From positions 1 to 64,000 of the forward strand of contig JAKSZP010012302.1 in the NCBI GenBank assembly GCA_022478985.1: a stretch of 64,000 bases of DNA. Direction: 5' to 3'. This document shows, one piece after another, positions 1 to 11,446 of the stretch (position 1 is the stretch's first letter; each line of letters opens with the position of its first letter). The DNA is from Massospora cicadina (Eukaryota > Entomophthoromycota > Entomophthoromycetes > Entomophthorales > Entomophthoraceae). A program made the translations under genes and the position numbers. The notes beneath the pieces are model-generated. The model searched no databases. It was not told where the DNA came from and was given only the letters and a program-made list of their open reading frames with translations.

Positions 1-790
1 CCTACATAGGCCAAACATTCAATTGCTTTCCACCGCCTATGTCCTTGCCAGCAACCACTACCAATGACCCCTGTCCTGGCTCTTGACCCCTAGCTGAGGC
101 TTGAAGGGGCTCTGTTGGGCATCACTATTTTCAGAGTGAAGCCTTTTACTAGGGGTCCTGACTTAACAATACCAATTAATAGTGAATGCCATATTTGATC
201 CCAATACTTTGTGTTGAGCTAATTTGATGGGTCAGGGATCATCCCCAATAACAGTTATTTATAATTTGAATGATTTCCTGGTCTAAAACTATTGAGAATT
301 GATCTCTATAGGAATTTGAGTCCTATGATTACTGGCAACTCAATGCTGAGGATAAAAAAATCATTTAATTACTATCTTTCATTACAAAAAATTTTATTAG
401 TTAATTGGCAATTGATGTGGATAGTTAAAAAAGCAAGGCATCCATTTGACATCTATCACTTAGTATTTTCCCTCCTGTCATTACTGAGTTCTTTTGGCTC
501 CCACTATCAGCCTTAGCACTTTAAAGATTTCGAGGCTCTCCTTATAAACCTTAACTTTTAACTTACTACACTTAATATAATTTAGAATTAAATTAATCTT
601 ATCTCCAATAAGGGTCAAGGTTAGTGAGCTTGTGGGAAACTTTAGTCCCCTCTCTCTGTTGTAGCAAGACATACTAAGCATACTGCATCTGCCATAGTGT
701 TGGAACTCTTGGGGAACCTAGCAAGCAACTCACCTAGTCAGAATTCTGACAGTCCTTAACTACTTTTGGCATAGGAGAATTAATCTGATA
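1..790. other. AT-rich sequence without recognisable gene
   Basis: Only short unrelated open frames are seen (for example 292-516 plus), with no motif or family resemblance that I can support. It directly precedes the gypsy integrase remnant at about 790-945 and may be further decayed internal sequence of the same element, but I cannot show this. Confidence 0.4.
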
Positions 791-950
791 CATGATAATC
801 ATTGCTTTAGAAGGACTAACAAGCTGAGGCGCATTTGGAAAGGTCCCTCCAAGATTTTAGAGAAGATATTTACAGATGCATACACTCTAAAGGGTCCTAT
901 TAAGGGTTACCTTATCAATTGAGTGCATGATAGGTTTCTTAAAAGTACTA
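790..950 (+). pseudogene. Ty3/gypsy integrase C-terminal remnant (element H)
   Basis: The plus strand reads RTNKLRRIWKGPSKILEK followed by a TDAYTLKGP segment and LIN-stop-VHDRFL. This lines up with the integrase C-terminal GPY/F-type module of gypsy A (IWAGPFKIIEK, then IIN-stop-VHAKFL, about 23215-23335) and of C (42010-42140). The GPF core has become GPS. The stop falls at exactly the codon that is also a stop in A, F and G1. Upstream integrase, RT and gag are not recognisable, so this is only the tail of an old plus-strand element. A purine-rich tract and a likely LTR start follow within 100 bases, as expected for the 3' end of a gypsy internal region. Confidence 0.7.
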
Positions 951-1028
951 CCAGCACTCTAGCCTTATGGCCACGAGCTCTCAATAGCTCACCTGACCCC
1001 CACTCATTTTTGATAAAGATGTTTGGTC

Positions 1029-1870
1029 AAATGAGAGGAAATGTTGTAATTGGTTTAACCACCATCTGGGATATATTAACTTTATAAGTTGTAATTTTAT
1101 ATTCACCTAGTAATTAGATAAATGATTCAATATGTTTATAATAATCATTATGGCGCTCAGCCCACACTTTTATATGAAGTTGGTCTAATACAATCTACTT
1201 TTACTTGAATCCTTAATCCCCACCGGCACTTTTCTCATAATCTAAACTAATGGCCACCAATGCCGTGGTCTCAATTGCCTTATACCTTCTATTTTAGTTC
1301 AGCAATTATGTTATTTTTCCTGCGTCAGCGTAAAAACATTTGTAATAAGGTCTCTAATAATTATTATGGCAAGCCGCCGGTAATCAATTACATCTGACAT
1401 ATTTTGACTACAACTGGCATATTAATCTTACATTGGAAATGCCCTAAGCCCTATTCACTCGCTTTCCTGGCCTAACTTGGATATTACGCCAGTAGTTTAC
1501 CTATCATAAGTGCTGCTTAATAACCATGAAATGCACCAATGAGAACACTGGTAGAGAGAGCATATTTAAGTGAGATTACCAACTGTAAGGGGGTCTTTTT
1601 TACAAAGTAGCTAGTTTTTAGTCTAATATCTAGTTTAGTATAGTGAGCCATAGAATTATTGGCAATATTAGATACTACAGTGTACTCGCTTTTTATATAT
1701 AAACAATTTCTGAAACTAAGATTTCCTTTAGTCACATCTTTTACCCTGATTGCTGACCTCAAAAAGTATCTGGTTTGGTTGTGTATATTGATTTGTGCAC
1801 CTAAGATATGACGCCTAAGCGCTGGTTTCAACGAGGGGTTTACTAAGCTGCAAAAATTGGGATTAAATGC
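1029..1870 (+). repeat. Polypurine tract and probable partial 3' LTR of element H
   Basis: A GGTCAAATGAGAGGAAA tract (1025-1041) is followed by TGTTGTAATTGG at 1042. This parallels the CCAGTCAAAGAGGGGTTAA tract followed by TGTCAAAAAG at the 3' LTR of gypsy A. The LTR would begin at 1042; its other copy is not in the window and its end cannot be fixed. G1 is inserted at 1871, perhaps inside this LTR, in which case it would resume after 11446. The frame at 1517-1831 minus has no recognisable similarity and I do not call it a gene. Confidence 0.45.
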
Positions 1871-3020
1871 TGTAAAAATCTACTGGAGTGTTCTTATTGG
1901 CAAAAAACCCTAGTGATCTTTTTACTGCATAGTTTTGATTTCCTCGTGCACTTCACGTTGTATAGAATGTATTAATCAATAATAGTATGGAGACTATTAT
2001 CTGTAGTTGAGTTTGAACTATTATTAGGCCCAACACTTCAGCCAGTATTTCTGATTAATTCTCCATAAGTTGTACTCATAGGGATTCATTCCCTATATTA
2101 CTGTCCACCCATTCTTCGTCCAGATACCCTAGTGACAGTCTCTTTCAGCCCAACACACAGTCAGCAGCTATCCCTGATTGTGGTTCCCTTCGTCTCTAGA
2201 TCCCAAATCAGATCTCTACTCTTCTCTCTGAGAGTTCTCCAATTATTGCCTTATGCAATAATATCCTTGAGATGGAATGTCACATTAGAAGTTGATAGTC
2301 TAACTATACACCAAATCAACGTTAAAACTAATTATACTAATAATACTGTTTTTCTAAATGCTGTTTTTTATGTGTTTTATTATAGTGAATCCTAGGGAAT
2401 TATATAGTAGGGGATTCATCCATCTAACCCTCGGTTGACACCTCTTCTATGAAATGGCAGCCATTGCCATTGAATCATCCTTCCTCGTCTCAGCAGCAAT
2501 GGTCTTCCCCATCCTGGATGGAATTCCATCGTTAGACATCCTTGAGACCTCAAATGGAAAGAGTTGGAAAATGTGTCCCCAACGTTTTCCTCTCAATCCA
2601 AGCAAACCAACCATAATTGGCTAGCAATCTGCTTATGTAATGGGACTTATTAACCATTATGGCAGGTTACTTCACCAACTGATCAACTCACTAGTTGCAG
2701 GCGGCATCACTCGCCTTGCAACTCATTATTTACTCCTAATCAGTTGGTGATGAAACCCAACTGATCCCAATCGGTACACCTGATAGTTAATCACTATCAA
2801 ATGCTTCTATTTCGTCAGCCACTCCACCCAATGAGATATTAGGTATTCATCCAGATCGATCCCCAATGGATATGACCAGGTGAATATCCCAAAATCCCCC
2901 AAACATAGTTCCTCCAAAATTGGGGTCAACCAATTTCCAATTCACTTCGCCTTAGGGAATTTTTCCCCTAGCGATACCAGGTAATCTAGCAGGCTGGGAA
3001 TAATGGCAAAAATCCCAACA
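1871..3020 (-). repeat. G1 3' LTR
   Basis: 1150 bp, TG...CA ends when read on the plus strand. It matches 10290-11441 over its whole length with scattered differences and almost no length change. In minus orientation it follows the purine tract at 3021-3031, so it is the 3' LTR. The small frame at 2132-2395 plus and its counterpart at 10628-10921 minus are chance frames in the LTR. Confidence 0.92.
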
Positions 3021-3031
3021 CATTCCCCCTC
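3021..3031 (-). promoter_or_regulatory. G1 polypurine tract
   Basis: Read on the minus strand the bases next to the 3' LTR are AGGAGGGGAATG, an uninterrupted purine run ending at the LTR TG. This is the usual site where plus-strand DNA synthesis is primed in LTR elements. Confidence 0.75.
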
Positions 3032-3602
3032 CTGCCTAGATTTCCAGCGAGAAAAGGACTGTGCATGGAAACACCGCTTCAGATACCTGGTCAAATACTT
3101 CATTGGTTCAAGTGGAGTATACTCATCAATACTTAACGCTGCTCAGGATGACCTTCAGCATATGGCATTCCTCCTCTTCCTCCTCGCTACCGCCTACTCA
3201 GAGTGTGGTCCCCACAACCTTCTGTCGTTCTGTTCTGATCACTTTACTCATGATGATATTAGTCCAGGGATACAATTTTTCCCCCATCAGGGTATATGAC
3301 CCTCTGTCATATTCAGGATTCTTGGTCTGGCGTCCTTAATTTCCTAATTTTCTCCTCGTCCTAGACAGGAGACTCTTGCCATCAATATTCATTTCGCGGC
3401 TTGATTAAGAATACTTATTTCTAATTGCCCTCATTATTTTGCTCATAACCTCTTGGCTGTAAGTCATTCTTATTTATCCCTTGGAAAGCTTATCTCATTA
3501 ATCTTTGAGATTAATTTCTCTGAAATTGGAGCTTAATGGATTATAGAGTGCATAATCTCAACTTCTATATAAGTCTGACATTCCCCCTCTAGTCCTGCTC
3601 AT

Positions 3603-4739
3603 ATGTTGAATTCAGAATCTTGCTACCAGCAGCTCCTCAACAGTCTGTCTGATCCAGACCCCCATCTCTTCCAGCATATGAGTTGGGATGCTCAACAGAA
3701 TCTCTTCTATGGTCCTTCCAGGACTCATACGCCTAGTCTGGCGCAAGTGGCTAGTCCTTCCATCAAATTACCAGAAATGGTAACCAATCCTTCCAAAACC
3801 AGGCTGGCCAACATTTCAAACAACTCTCACCTGACTCTTCCCTTGCAGTCAATTCCTGAGTTGGACTTCAAAACCCTCCTGGATTCAGCTCCTTTTTCTG
3901 ATGCTCCGAACATCATTGTCAATGCTCCAGAGATCATGCTGGTCACTCTGGATCGCTCATTCTTAGCCAGGTCGGACTTGCTTCCTGAATTCCTCTTCTG
4001 ACTTAATCAATTCTACAAACCTGCTGTACTGGTTTCTGAGCTCTCAATCAGGAACATCATACACTTTGAGCTCCCCTACGCTGAACTCTGGGCCCAAGTC
4101 ACCGAGGCTTTGACATTAGCGCTGAATCCCTCTGATCTGGATAACCTTTTGGATTGGGATACTGCCACTTATGCTATTCGCTTTGCTGGCCAAGTTCTTC
4201 GAAATTGGTTGATGAAGCTTCCAGCCTCACCTGGCTTTTACTGGTCATTCAGTTTTAGCTTCCATGAAGCCTGTAGTCACCATTTTCAGGATGCAATCTG
4301 CTCTCTGCACAAGTAACTCTTCACTGGAGCTTCCCATTGCTATCTTCCGCTGATGGCATTAATTGGGGGCATGATTTGACAACCCCCATCTAGTATTCCT
4401 TCTTTGCTACTGGCTCACATGTCTGGTGTCCTCAATGAAGCCTGTCAGTAGGTGCTCAAGACAAATCTTCCAGCTCTAGTGCCTTGTTGGGATTACTTGG
4501 GGTTATTCACCAATTGCCTCTTTCTTTATTGCTGTTTTCCTCCCCGCTCCAGGGTTTTGCGATTGGCATCTTCCAACATTTCAATTTTCCTTCACCTAGT
4601 CATGTCTTCTCAGGGCTCAGCATCCACTAAACAAATGTGGTTTTGTGTAGGTCTCACCCTTGCAAGCATCCAATTGCATATCAATTTTGATGGGCTGTTT
4701 CTTCCTACTGAGATCCATCCTCCCTCCCCCAAGAGGTGA
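3603..4739 (+). pseudogene. Antisense extra ORF of G1, unknown product (about 378 codons, four stops)
   Basis: One plus-strand frame runs from ATG 3603 to TGA 4739, opposite to the gag-pol strand, in the space between the integrase end (about 5120) and the 3' LTR (3020). It is broken only by stops at about 3999, 4314, 4377 and 4449 and keeps its frame throughout, with no length-changing error. The composition is protein-like, with a Ser/Pro-rich first third, a middle with LDNLLDWDTATYAIRF and a Leu-rich end. AATAAA-type signals follow at 4774-4785. I recognise no family or motif. Extra ORFs, including antisense ones, at this position are known in some Ty3/gypsy lineages; a captured host gene is the alternative. 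Confident that it was once coding, not of its role. Confidence 0.55.
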
Positions 4740-4773
4740 CATAGGCGTAATCATCCCCATACTGAGGACGATC

Positions 4774-4785
4774 AATAAAAATAAA
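4774..4785 (+). terminator. Candidate polyadenylation signals of the antisense ORF
   Basis: Two overlapping AATAAA-like hexamers (CAATAAAAATAAAATT) lie 35 bases after the stop of the antisense ORF, followed by a T-rich stretch to 4880. This fits a plus-strand transcript end, but such hexamers are common in AT-rich DNA. Confidence 0.4.
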
Positions 4786-4901
4786 ATTATATAAAATATA
4801 TTGGCTTTTTATCTATGCAGTTTTATAATCTTTTTTCCAATATTTTTTATCAATTTTTTATCTTTATTCTTCTTTTCTCCTATGGGACTTGACCTTGTTT
4901 T

Positions 4902-5030
4902 GGTTCAGAGGTCCATCTTTTCCCCCAAACTGGGTGCTGGGTACTTAAACCTACCAGTTTTCCATGGTTCAGAGGTCCTTTTTTCGGACTTAACCATCTA
5001 GATTGGTTCAGAGGTCCTTTTTTGGACTTG
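4902..5030 (+). repeat. Short direct repeats, GGTTCAGAGGTCC three times
   Basis: GGTTCAGAGGTCC occurs at 4902, 4966 and 5005. The second and third copies extend into a T run and GGACTT. They lie between the antisense ORF and the integrase end of G1. No function can be assigned. Confidence 0.7.
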
Positions 5031-5109
5031 GAATAATCATCAGGACATGACCAACTTAATGGTTCATTGGACCTTCTGGAACTCTTTTATTTTTTTCTTG
5101 ATCTAACGC

Positions 5110-6140
5110 TTTAGAAACTTAGCGTGGACTCACTTTATGACTCTTCCATCCAGGAGATTCTTAATGGAATAAGCATCAGTCGCCATCTTGGCGATTACTT
5201 TGAATGGACCTGACCACAACACATCCATATTGTTTCTTCATCTGAATCCATGCATATTGCAATAGGCGACTCTTTCCCCTATTCAATATTCTTCTAATGA
5301 AAGTCAGTTTTTGTCATCCAACGATTTTGCTCATATCCTTTTCTTCAAGGTTGTATCAAATGCTTTCAATTGCATATTAATCAGGATACTTGTTAGTCAG
5401 TTCAAGTATTGCTCAGTACTCATCCCCAACATAGGTTCCACTACCAAATACAATATTGGTGGCAACGCGGCCTTCCTCCCATATAGTAATTCAAATGGTG
5501 TCTTTCCCATCGCCGTGTGATGACTAATGTTGTAGGCAAACGTCACCAAATTCAGGTATGTTCCCCACGCAGAAGTTCTCCCTGCGACCAGCTTCCTCAG
5601 CGTCGCGGCCAGTGTCCCATTGACCCATTCTACCAGTCCGTTTGTCTCCGGCTGGTATGGTACTGGTACAACTCCTCAGATCCCCATTATTTCATTTAGC
5701 CTCGGGATCACATGAGATGTGTAATTGGTCCTATTGTCACTCAGTAGGACTTGTGGACATCCATGCTGGTATATTACTTGATCCAGGATGAATCTTGCAG
5801 TACTGGTAGCATCAACTCTGGTTAGGGCTTTCGTTTTGACCCATCTCATCAGATGGTTGATGGCTACTATGATGTACTTGACTCCTCCTGTGCTCATTGC
5901 TATCAGTCCCATCACGTCAATGGACACTGTGTGCCAGGCGAATCCAGGTCAGACCAGTCAGTATTCGGTTGTGTTCTTGTGTGGTTTGTGAAGCTGGCAC
6001 TCCACGCAACAAACCAGATGATCCGCGACATCATAGTTAATCTATTCCCAGTAATAATACTGGCGAATATGGTCAGTTGTTTTTCTCAGGCCTCCATGCC
6101 CAACAACCTTATGAGCTGCTTGTACTATTGCTGCTCTTTC
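5110..6140 (-). pseudogene. G1 integrase (pol C-terminal part)
   Basis: Integrase joins the element cDNA to host DNA. On the minus strand an HHCC zinc domain is visible (AAHKVVGHGGLRKT, then CCVEC) at about 6140-5990. The catalytic core follows, with AWHTVSIDV, INHLMRWVKTKA, the LSDNRTNYTSH segment carrying the second catalytic Asp, and a PETNGLVEWVNGTL segment with the Glu at about 5680-5650. A GPF module (VLWSGPFKVIAKMATDAY) ends the protein near 5120. Stops and frame changes interrupt it. There is no chromodomain. The last conserved segment, VIK-stop-VH, has a stop at the same codon as A, F and H. Confidence 0.88.
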
Positions 6141-6339
6141 CGAAGGTTTTGGGAATAATAGCCACTTCCTGTTGATTATCTTGAATACTTGTCCATCCAT
6201 AGTCTCAGTGCTTTCCATTGCTTTTCAAAGCTCACCTTGGATTTCTCGAAGCTCATCCTCAATTCTTCCTTTGACCATTCTCTGGAATAGCTCATCCACC
6301 TGCGGGTATACCAACTGGACCATTGGCAACTGTGATAAG

Positions 6340-7010
6340 CCATCCGCGTTCTGGTGAGAAGCCCCCGCTCAGTGGACTATCTAATAATTGTAAGCCTGAA
6401 GCTTAAGTGGCTATCAGGCTAGTCTTTCTTCCAGTTTTTTTAGATTGTGCAGCCAACGCAGCAAAGAGTGGTCCATCACCACCTTAAAGTGCATTCCATG
6501 GATGTACACCTAAAACTGCTTACATGCATAAATGACCGCAAAGCATTCACGATCAGTCATGGTGTAGTTCCTCTCAGCGGCTGAGAGTGTCCGGATCACA
6601 TACACCACTGGATGATCGTCCCCAAGTTTGTCTACTTGGCTCAGTACAGTGCTGATCGCAGCCAATGAAGCATTGGTTTGAATGATGAACTCCTGATCGA
6701 AATTCAGATATTTCAGAATTGGCGAATCTACCAAATTTTGGCGTAACTCATCAAAGGGGTCCTGGGCCTCTTCATTCCATTCAAATCCTTTTTCAGATCC
6801 TTTAATAAATGAAATAAAGGCTCGGCTATTTGGGCGAAGTCCCAAATAGATCTTTGATAGTATCTGACCATCCCAAGAAATACTTGGATGTCTTGGACAC
6901 TCTTTGGCACAGCCATGCGCTCTATAGCTGCTATCTTCTGGGTTTGCGGCTGCAATCCACTTGCATTGATCACAAATCCCAGGTATTCCAACTCTTTCTT
7001 GAAGAATTGG
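6340..7010 (-). pseudogene. G1 RNase H
   Basis: RNase H removes the RNA strand of the RNA/DNA hybrid during reverse transcription. The minus-strand frame 7013-6510 contains FIIQTNASLAAISTVLSQ (first catalytic Asp position now Asn, D to N), LSAAERNYTMTDRECFAVIYACKQF with the catalytic Glu, and further on the DGLSQLP end near 6340. The connection to RT is direct (VFLGMVRYYQR, then FDELRQNLVDSPILKY). The order RT-RNaseH-integrase is typical of Ty3/gypsy. Stops in the frame show it is dead. Confidence 0.85.
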
Positions 7011-7660
7011 CACTTCCTTGGCTTGATCTTCAGGTTAGCCGCGGACAGTCTCTTAAAAATTTCTTCCAAGTGATGCAAGTGATCAGTAAACGTTCTACTG
7101 AACACAAAAATATCATCCAGATATACCAGGACTCATGACAACTTCAGGTCGCTTAATATCGCGTCCATGGCCCTCTGGAATGTCACAGGTGCATTGCAAA
7201 GACCCTGGGGAATCCTTGATGGCTGGTATAACCCCTGAGCAGTGATAATCGCACATTTTTCTTGGTCTTCTTCTGGCAAGTCGATCTGCCAGTATCCTGA
7301 GTTAAGATCCCTCGCGGAGAAATACTTCACTTCTCCTAATCAATCCAGTGCATCGTCAATCCTCAGTAGTGGATAAAAATCCTTCTTTGTAATTTTTTTC
7401 AGCCTCTGATAGTCAATTACCACCCAATTTTGATCCATCCTTCTTCTTCACGATCAGAATTGGACTCTCCCAGGGACTTGATGACGGAACTAGAAGCCCA
7501 TGCTTCACTAGTTTGCTGATATCATCTTCCAATACTGCTTTTGCAGCCTTTTGATCTTTGGATTGGTCTCATCCTTATCAGTAGATTTTCCCTGGTGTCG
7601 ACCTTGTGAATTATGTCTCATGTACATCCCAAATTGTGGTCATCCTGAGAAAACACTCCT
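7010..7660 (-). pseudogene. G1 reverse transcriptase
   Basis: The minus strand carries the RT palm and fingers motifs in order: WESPILIVKKKDG, LNSGYWQIDLPEEDQEKCA, IPQGLCNAPVTFQRAMD, then VYLDDIFVFSRTF with an intact catalytic YLDD at 7112-7123. KPRKCQFFKKELEYLGFVI and VFLGMVRYY follow in the thumb/connection. Of the four gypsy-type copies A, C, F and G1, this is the only one that still has YLDD. Several frame changes, for instance near 7330 and 7130, break the protein. Confidence 0.9.
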
Positions 7661-8111
7661 AATATTTCTCGAATAATTTTAGCACCTCCTCCTTCTGCCC
7701 TTCTGTCAGATCATCGAGATGCTCTCGATCAACTAATAATTTGATAATTTTGGCCACCCCAGCTGGTAATCCCATTTCATTGAGAGACCCAAAATCATGG
7801 AATTGTCTCAATTCTGCCATTGGGATCAAATGAATAAACGCAATGATCTGATTCATCTTAATCTTCATCAGTTTTTCACTCAAGTTCGCCAAAAGAACTT
7901 GTATTTCTCCATGGACTGGCATTATTATCCCAGGAGCCACCCATGGCTCCACTCTGTACTTCTTCCAGGGGCTTCCAACTTCTCCATACAACAGCTCCAG
8001 AATCTCCAAAGTCAACCCGGTGTCAACTATTATCTGCGATCCAGCCAGTATGGTCCTTTCCTTCTTGATCCTTGATGGAATTCCCCAGTTTTCTAGGATT
8101 TCCGCCGGCAT
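7659..8111 (-). pseudogene. G1 protease-RT linker and RT N-terminus
   Basis: An uninterrupted 150-codon minus-strand frame. It contains VEPWVAPGIIMPVHGEIQVLLAN and HLIPMAELRQFHDFGSL, which match LEPHVDPGLLLPGN and HLVPIEEVRHIHDISS of gypsy A (20475-20669) and the equivalent part of F (50751-50969). It precedes the RT fingers and probably includes a conserved linker fold specific to this gypsy lineage. No catalytic residue is expected here. Confidence 0.75.
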
Positions 8112-8131
8112 CTCTCGTCGTTTCCTACCAA

Positions 8132-8593
8132 CTAATTGGTATCAAATGGTATAATGCCATCATTGTATATCAGATTAATGAAGCTGTTTCTCTGATTCAA
8201 TGGAGCTTCACCATCCTTCTGGTATACCAATGGTAACATCTGACCCAGGATGGTCAATGTATTATCCTCAAAGTTACATTTAACCACATAATTCTGCAGA
8301 AACTCCGTTCTGATCAAGATATCATAGTTTTGGTTTTCCAGAACTATCGCCGGCACAGATACCACCAACGACCCAAATTGCAGTGGCAGCACACTATACG
8401 CTCCACAGGAAATGGTGATGTTCATCCCAGTTATTCTGTATTCTCTCTTGTGTTCCAAGTCCAGCGAGATCTTCATCCTCTTCACCAGCTTGGTCAACAC
8501 AGTATTGATGGGCACTCCACTGTTGACTACCGCCCTCACCCTTACTCGATTCACCTGAATATCTATATATGTACATTCAGAGTATTGTAGCAT
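8132..8593 (-). pseudogene. G1 retropepsin-type aspartic protease
   Basis: A 153-codon minus-strand frame. VRAVVNSGVPINTVLTKLV corresponds to the D-T/S-G active-site loop of retroviral-type proteases (DTGAPI in F, DMGAPV in A). Here the catalytic Asp is Asn (G to A), so the enzyme would be inactive. NYDILIRTEFLQNY is the second conserved region, comparable to HYDLLIGTSFMRHY in C. The protease would release the gag and pol products. It lies between the gag zinc knuckle and the RT linker. Confidence 0.85.
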
Positions 8594-9056
8594 AGTATTT
8601 ACTTAGTGAATAGCGGCGTTATTAGCTGAATCTAGGGTATGAATAATCTGCGCCAATATTTCAGGAAATGATTCCTTTATCATGATGAGGGGATTGACAA
8701 ATTGGCCTCATTTAAACAAACATCTGATAACTCATTAAGATTCTTGGCAGTCTAAAATCTTCTCTGCCAGTTGTCAGGAGTACGGCCGGGCAACTTCTTG
8801 AATTATCTCAGGGTCAATCTTCTTCATCCCAGCTCTGGTCACGGCATTTATATCCATCTTGACACTTGGTATAGCTGATCCTGCTTGTCATCTACAAACA
8901 GATCGCTAATGTCTATTTTTTCATTCATGATATCAGGAGGAACAGGTTCCTCGCCACTCTAGACTGTTCCTTGTCTAGGCAGGGGCCCTTGCCCCAAATC
9001 CTTGGCAACTGCTGTCTCCTTGGCCTGGACCACATTAATGTGGTCCTTCAGCTTTT

Positions 9057-10214
9057 GCAGTGTGCGGCGAAATGTCCTTTCCCACCACATTAGAAGCAGA
9101 ACTTCTCTTTCTTGCTTAATTATATGAATTCCTCAGGCTTATTTCCCAGCACAATTTGGTTGGTAGCCTCTTTTGCTCCTTTGCTTCCCTTCATGAAATT
9201 CAGATTTTAGACCGGATTAGACTTGAAGCTTCTATTTGGGGCATCAAACGTCGCTCCAAAATCTTCAAGTTGTCTACCATTTGTGAGGTAGTTATCTCTG
9301 TCGCAAATACAGAAGACATCTTTTGATGCAAATTGCAATAGGGCTGAAGGGCTGCTTGAAAAGCGATTCTAGCATCAAAGTTGTCTAATACTTTTGCTCC
9401 AGCCAGGATCTGCGACTCCTGAAAAAACAATCCGCAAAGCTAGCAATAGACTCATCTTTATGGAATTGAATTCCCATAAAGTCTTGCTTGCATTTTGACA
9501 TGCGGGTTGGACTGCCAAATTCCTTCATTATGGCCGCCTTTGCCTCGGCATACAACCAGCTGTCCCCCTCCAAGTGGGGTAACACTAGGTTCTGGCAGTC
9601 AGTGTCCAAGCAGTTCATAATTGTCAACGCCTTTTGATGATCCCCATATCCATTCATATTCATGTCAAACAATTGGAAAAATGCTGGGACATTATCCTGA
9701 TGGAATGTTGGCAATTTCAGTGTTGCTCTAAATTCCTCTGAGTCATTTCAGGCCGATTCTCTTGGTTCAGCTACTTGGCTAATTTGTGAAAGACTTCTGG
9801 CGTCATCTCTGAAATGGTATTAAAGGCGAGTGGCATATTTTTCAGGGTATTCGACTTCCCAAGTATTGTTTGAGGACTTCACTCTTCAGTATCGCTGGCC
9901 ATATTGGGCTCACATGCACATCTGTGGGCTTTCAAGTCCTCTACTTCTTTCATCAATTTCTCAATATCCACACTGAACTTTCTTAAATGAACGCGATCCG
10001 CTTCTTGCTTTGTTTTCAGGAACAGGACCTCTTGAATGAGGTCTCCTTCTTTCTTCTTTAACGAGATTACTTTGCTGAGTAACTTGTTCCTGAAGTTGAC
10101 TACATTTTCTACTCCTTCCTCCACCTTAGTGACTCGCTCTTCAAAAGCCATGAACTCCCAATGGTCCACTGAGTTTAAGGCATTCTGATTCACAGTGGCG
10201 ATCTTGGTCCACAA
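9057..10214 (-). pseudogene. G1 gag: coiled-coil N-terminus, capsid-like core, CCHC knuckle
   Basis: Three stretches in element order. 10214-9879: charged helical sequence rich in Glu, Lys and Leu, a likely coiled coil (EERVTKVEEGVENVVNFRNK). 9800-9200: the core, with LVLPHLEGDSWLYAEAKAAI and DFMGIQFHKDESIASFADCF, similar in layout to gag of A, C and F. 9057-9098: a zinc knuckle CF-stop-CGGKGHFAAHC, spacing C-X2-C-X4-H-X4-C with one stop inside. Gag packages the RNA genome. The core is split between two frames at about 9400. Confidence 0.82.
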
Positions 10215-10269
10215 CTTACGCGCATCTCTTCTTTATATGACATTATAAATAGATTCTTTACTCAACTAC

Positions 10270-10289
10270 CCCTATAGTAAGCACCAACT
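10270..10289 (-). promoter_or_regulatory. G1 primer binding site
   Basis: Directly inside the 5' LTR the minus strand reads TTGGTGCTTACTATAGGGG. It resembles TGGTGCTCACTACAGGGGCC in A and the equivalent sites of C and F, and begins with the TGG that pairs with a tRNA 3' CCA. The tRNA species is not identified. Confidence 0.65.
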
Positions 10290-11441
10290 TGTAAAAATTT
10301 ACTGGAGTGTTCTTATTGGCAAACAACCCTAGTGATCTTTTTACTGCACAGGTTTGATTTCCTTGTGCACTTTGCGTTGTATAGAATGTATTATAAAAAA
10401 ATAGTATGAAGACTATTATCTGTAGTTGAGTTTAAACTATTATTAGGCCCAATGATTTGGCCAGTATTTCCAATTAAATACTCTATAAGTTGTACTTGTA
10501 GGGAATCATTACCTATATTTCTATCCACCCAATCTTCGTCCAGATACCCTGGTGACAGTCTCTTTCAGCCCAACACACAGTCAGCAGCTATCCCTGATTG
10601 TGGTTCCCTTCGTCTCTAGATCCCCACTTAATCTCTACTCTTCTCTCTGAGAGTCTTCAAATTCTTGCCTTCTTCAATAATATCCTTGAGATGGAATGTC
10701 ACAATAGAAGCTGGTAGTCTAACTATAAACCAAATCAACAATATTACTAATAATACTAATAATACTGTTTTTCTAAAATGCTGTTTTTTATGTGTTTTAT
10801 TATAGTGAATCCTAGGGGAATTATATAGTAGGGGATTCAGCCATCTAATTCTCAGTTGAAATTTTTTTGATGAAATGGCAGCTGTTGCCAATTGAATCAT
10901 CCTTCCTCGTCTCAGCAGCAATGGTCTTCCCCATCCTGGCTAGGATTCCATCATTGGACATCCTCAAAACCTCAAACGGAAAGAGTTAGAAAACGTGTCC
11001 CCAACGTTTTCCTCTTGATCCAAGCGAAACAACCATAATTGGCTAGCGACCTGCTTAGGTAATGGGAATTATTACCCATTATGGCAGGTCACTTCACCAA
11101 CCAATCAACTCATTAGTTGCAGGTGGCATCACTCGCCTTGCAACCCACTATTCATTCCCAATCAGTTGGTGATGAAACCCAACAAATCCCAATCAGTATA
11201 CCTGATAGTTGATCACTATCAGATGCCCCTATTTCGTCGGACACTCCACCCAATGAGATATTAAGTATTCATCCTGATCAATCTCTAATGGATACGACCA
11301 GGTGAATATCCCAAAATCCCCCAAACATAGCTCCTCTGAAACTCAGGCCAACCAATTTCTGAAACACTTTGCCTTAGGGAATTTTCCCCCAGCGACACCA
11401 GGTAATCTAGCAGGCTGGGAGTATGGGCAAAAATCCCAACA
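10290..11441 (-). repeat. G1 5' LTR
   Basis: 1152 bp, the partner of 1871-3020, with the same TGTAAAAAT start and CCCAACA end on the plus strand. In minus orientation it lies upstream of the primer site and gag, so it is the 5' LTR and would hold the promoter. I see no secure promoter motif. Confidence 0.92.
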
Positions 11442-11446
11442 AACGC

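Larger units (their letters stand above)
1871..11441 (-). mobile_element. Complete Ty3/gypsy LTR retrotransposon G1
   Basis: Two direct repeats of about 1150 bp, both beginning TGTAAAAAT and ending ATCCCAACA, bound a minus-strand gag-pro-RT-RNaseH-integrase series. The flanks are AATGC (1866-1870) and AACGC (11442-11446), a 5-bp target duplication with one C/T difference. In element orientation the order is 5' LTR (10290-11441), primer site, gag, protease, RT, RNase H, integrase, an antisense ORF, polypurine tract and 3' LTR (1871-3020). Integrase after RNase H identifies Ty3/gypsy (Metaviridae order). All coding parts carry frameshifts or stops, so the copy is inactive. It sits in or next to the LTR of older element H. 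Confidence 0.92.

Noticed and set aside
4902..5030. CRISPR array or satellite
   Set aside because: Only three short repeats with unequal spacing; no further copies.
10628..10921. Minus-strand frame with a counterpart region at 2132-2395
   Set aside because: Both are in the G1 LTRs, with no coding pattern.
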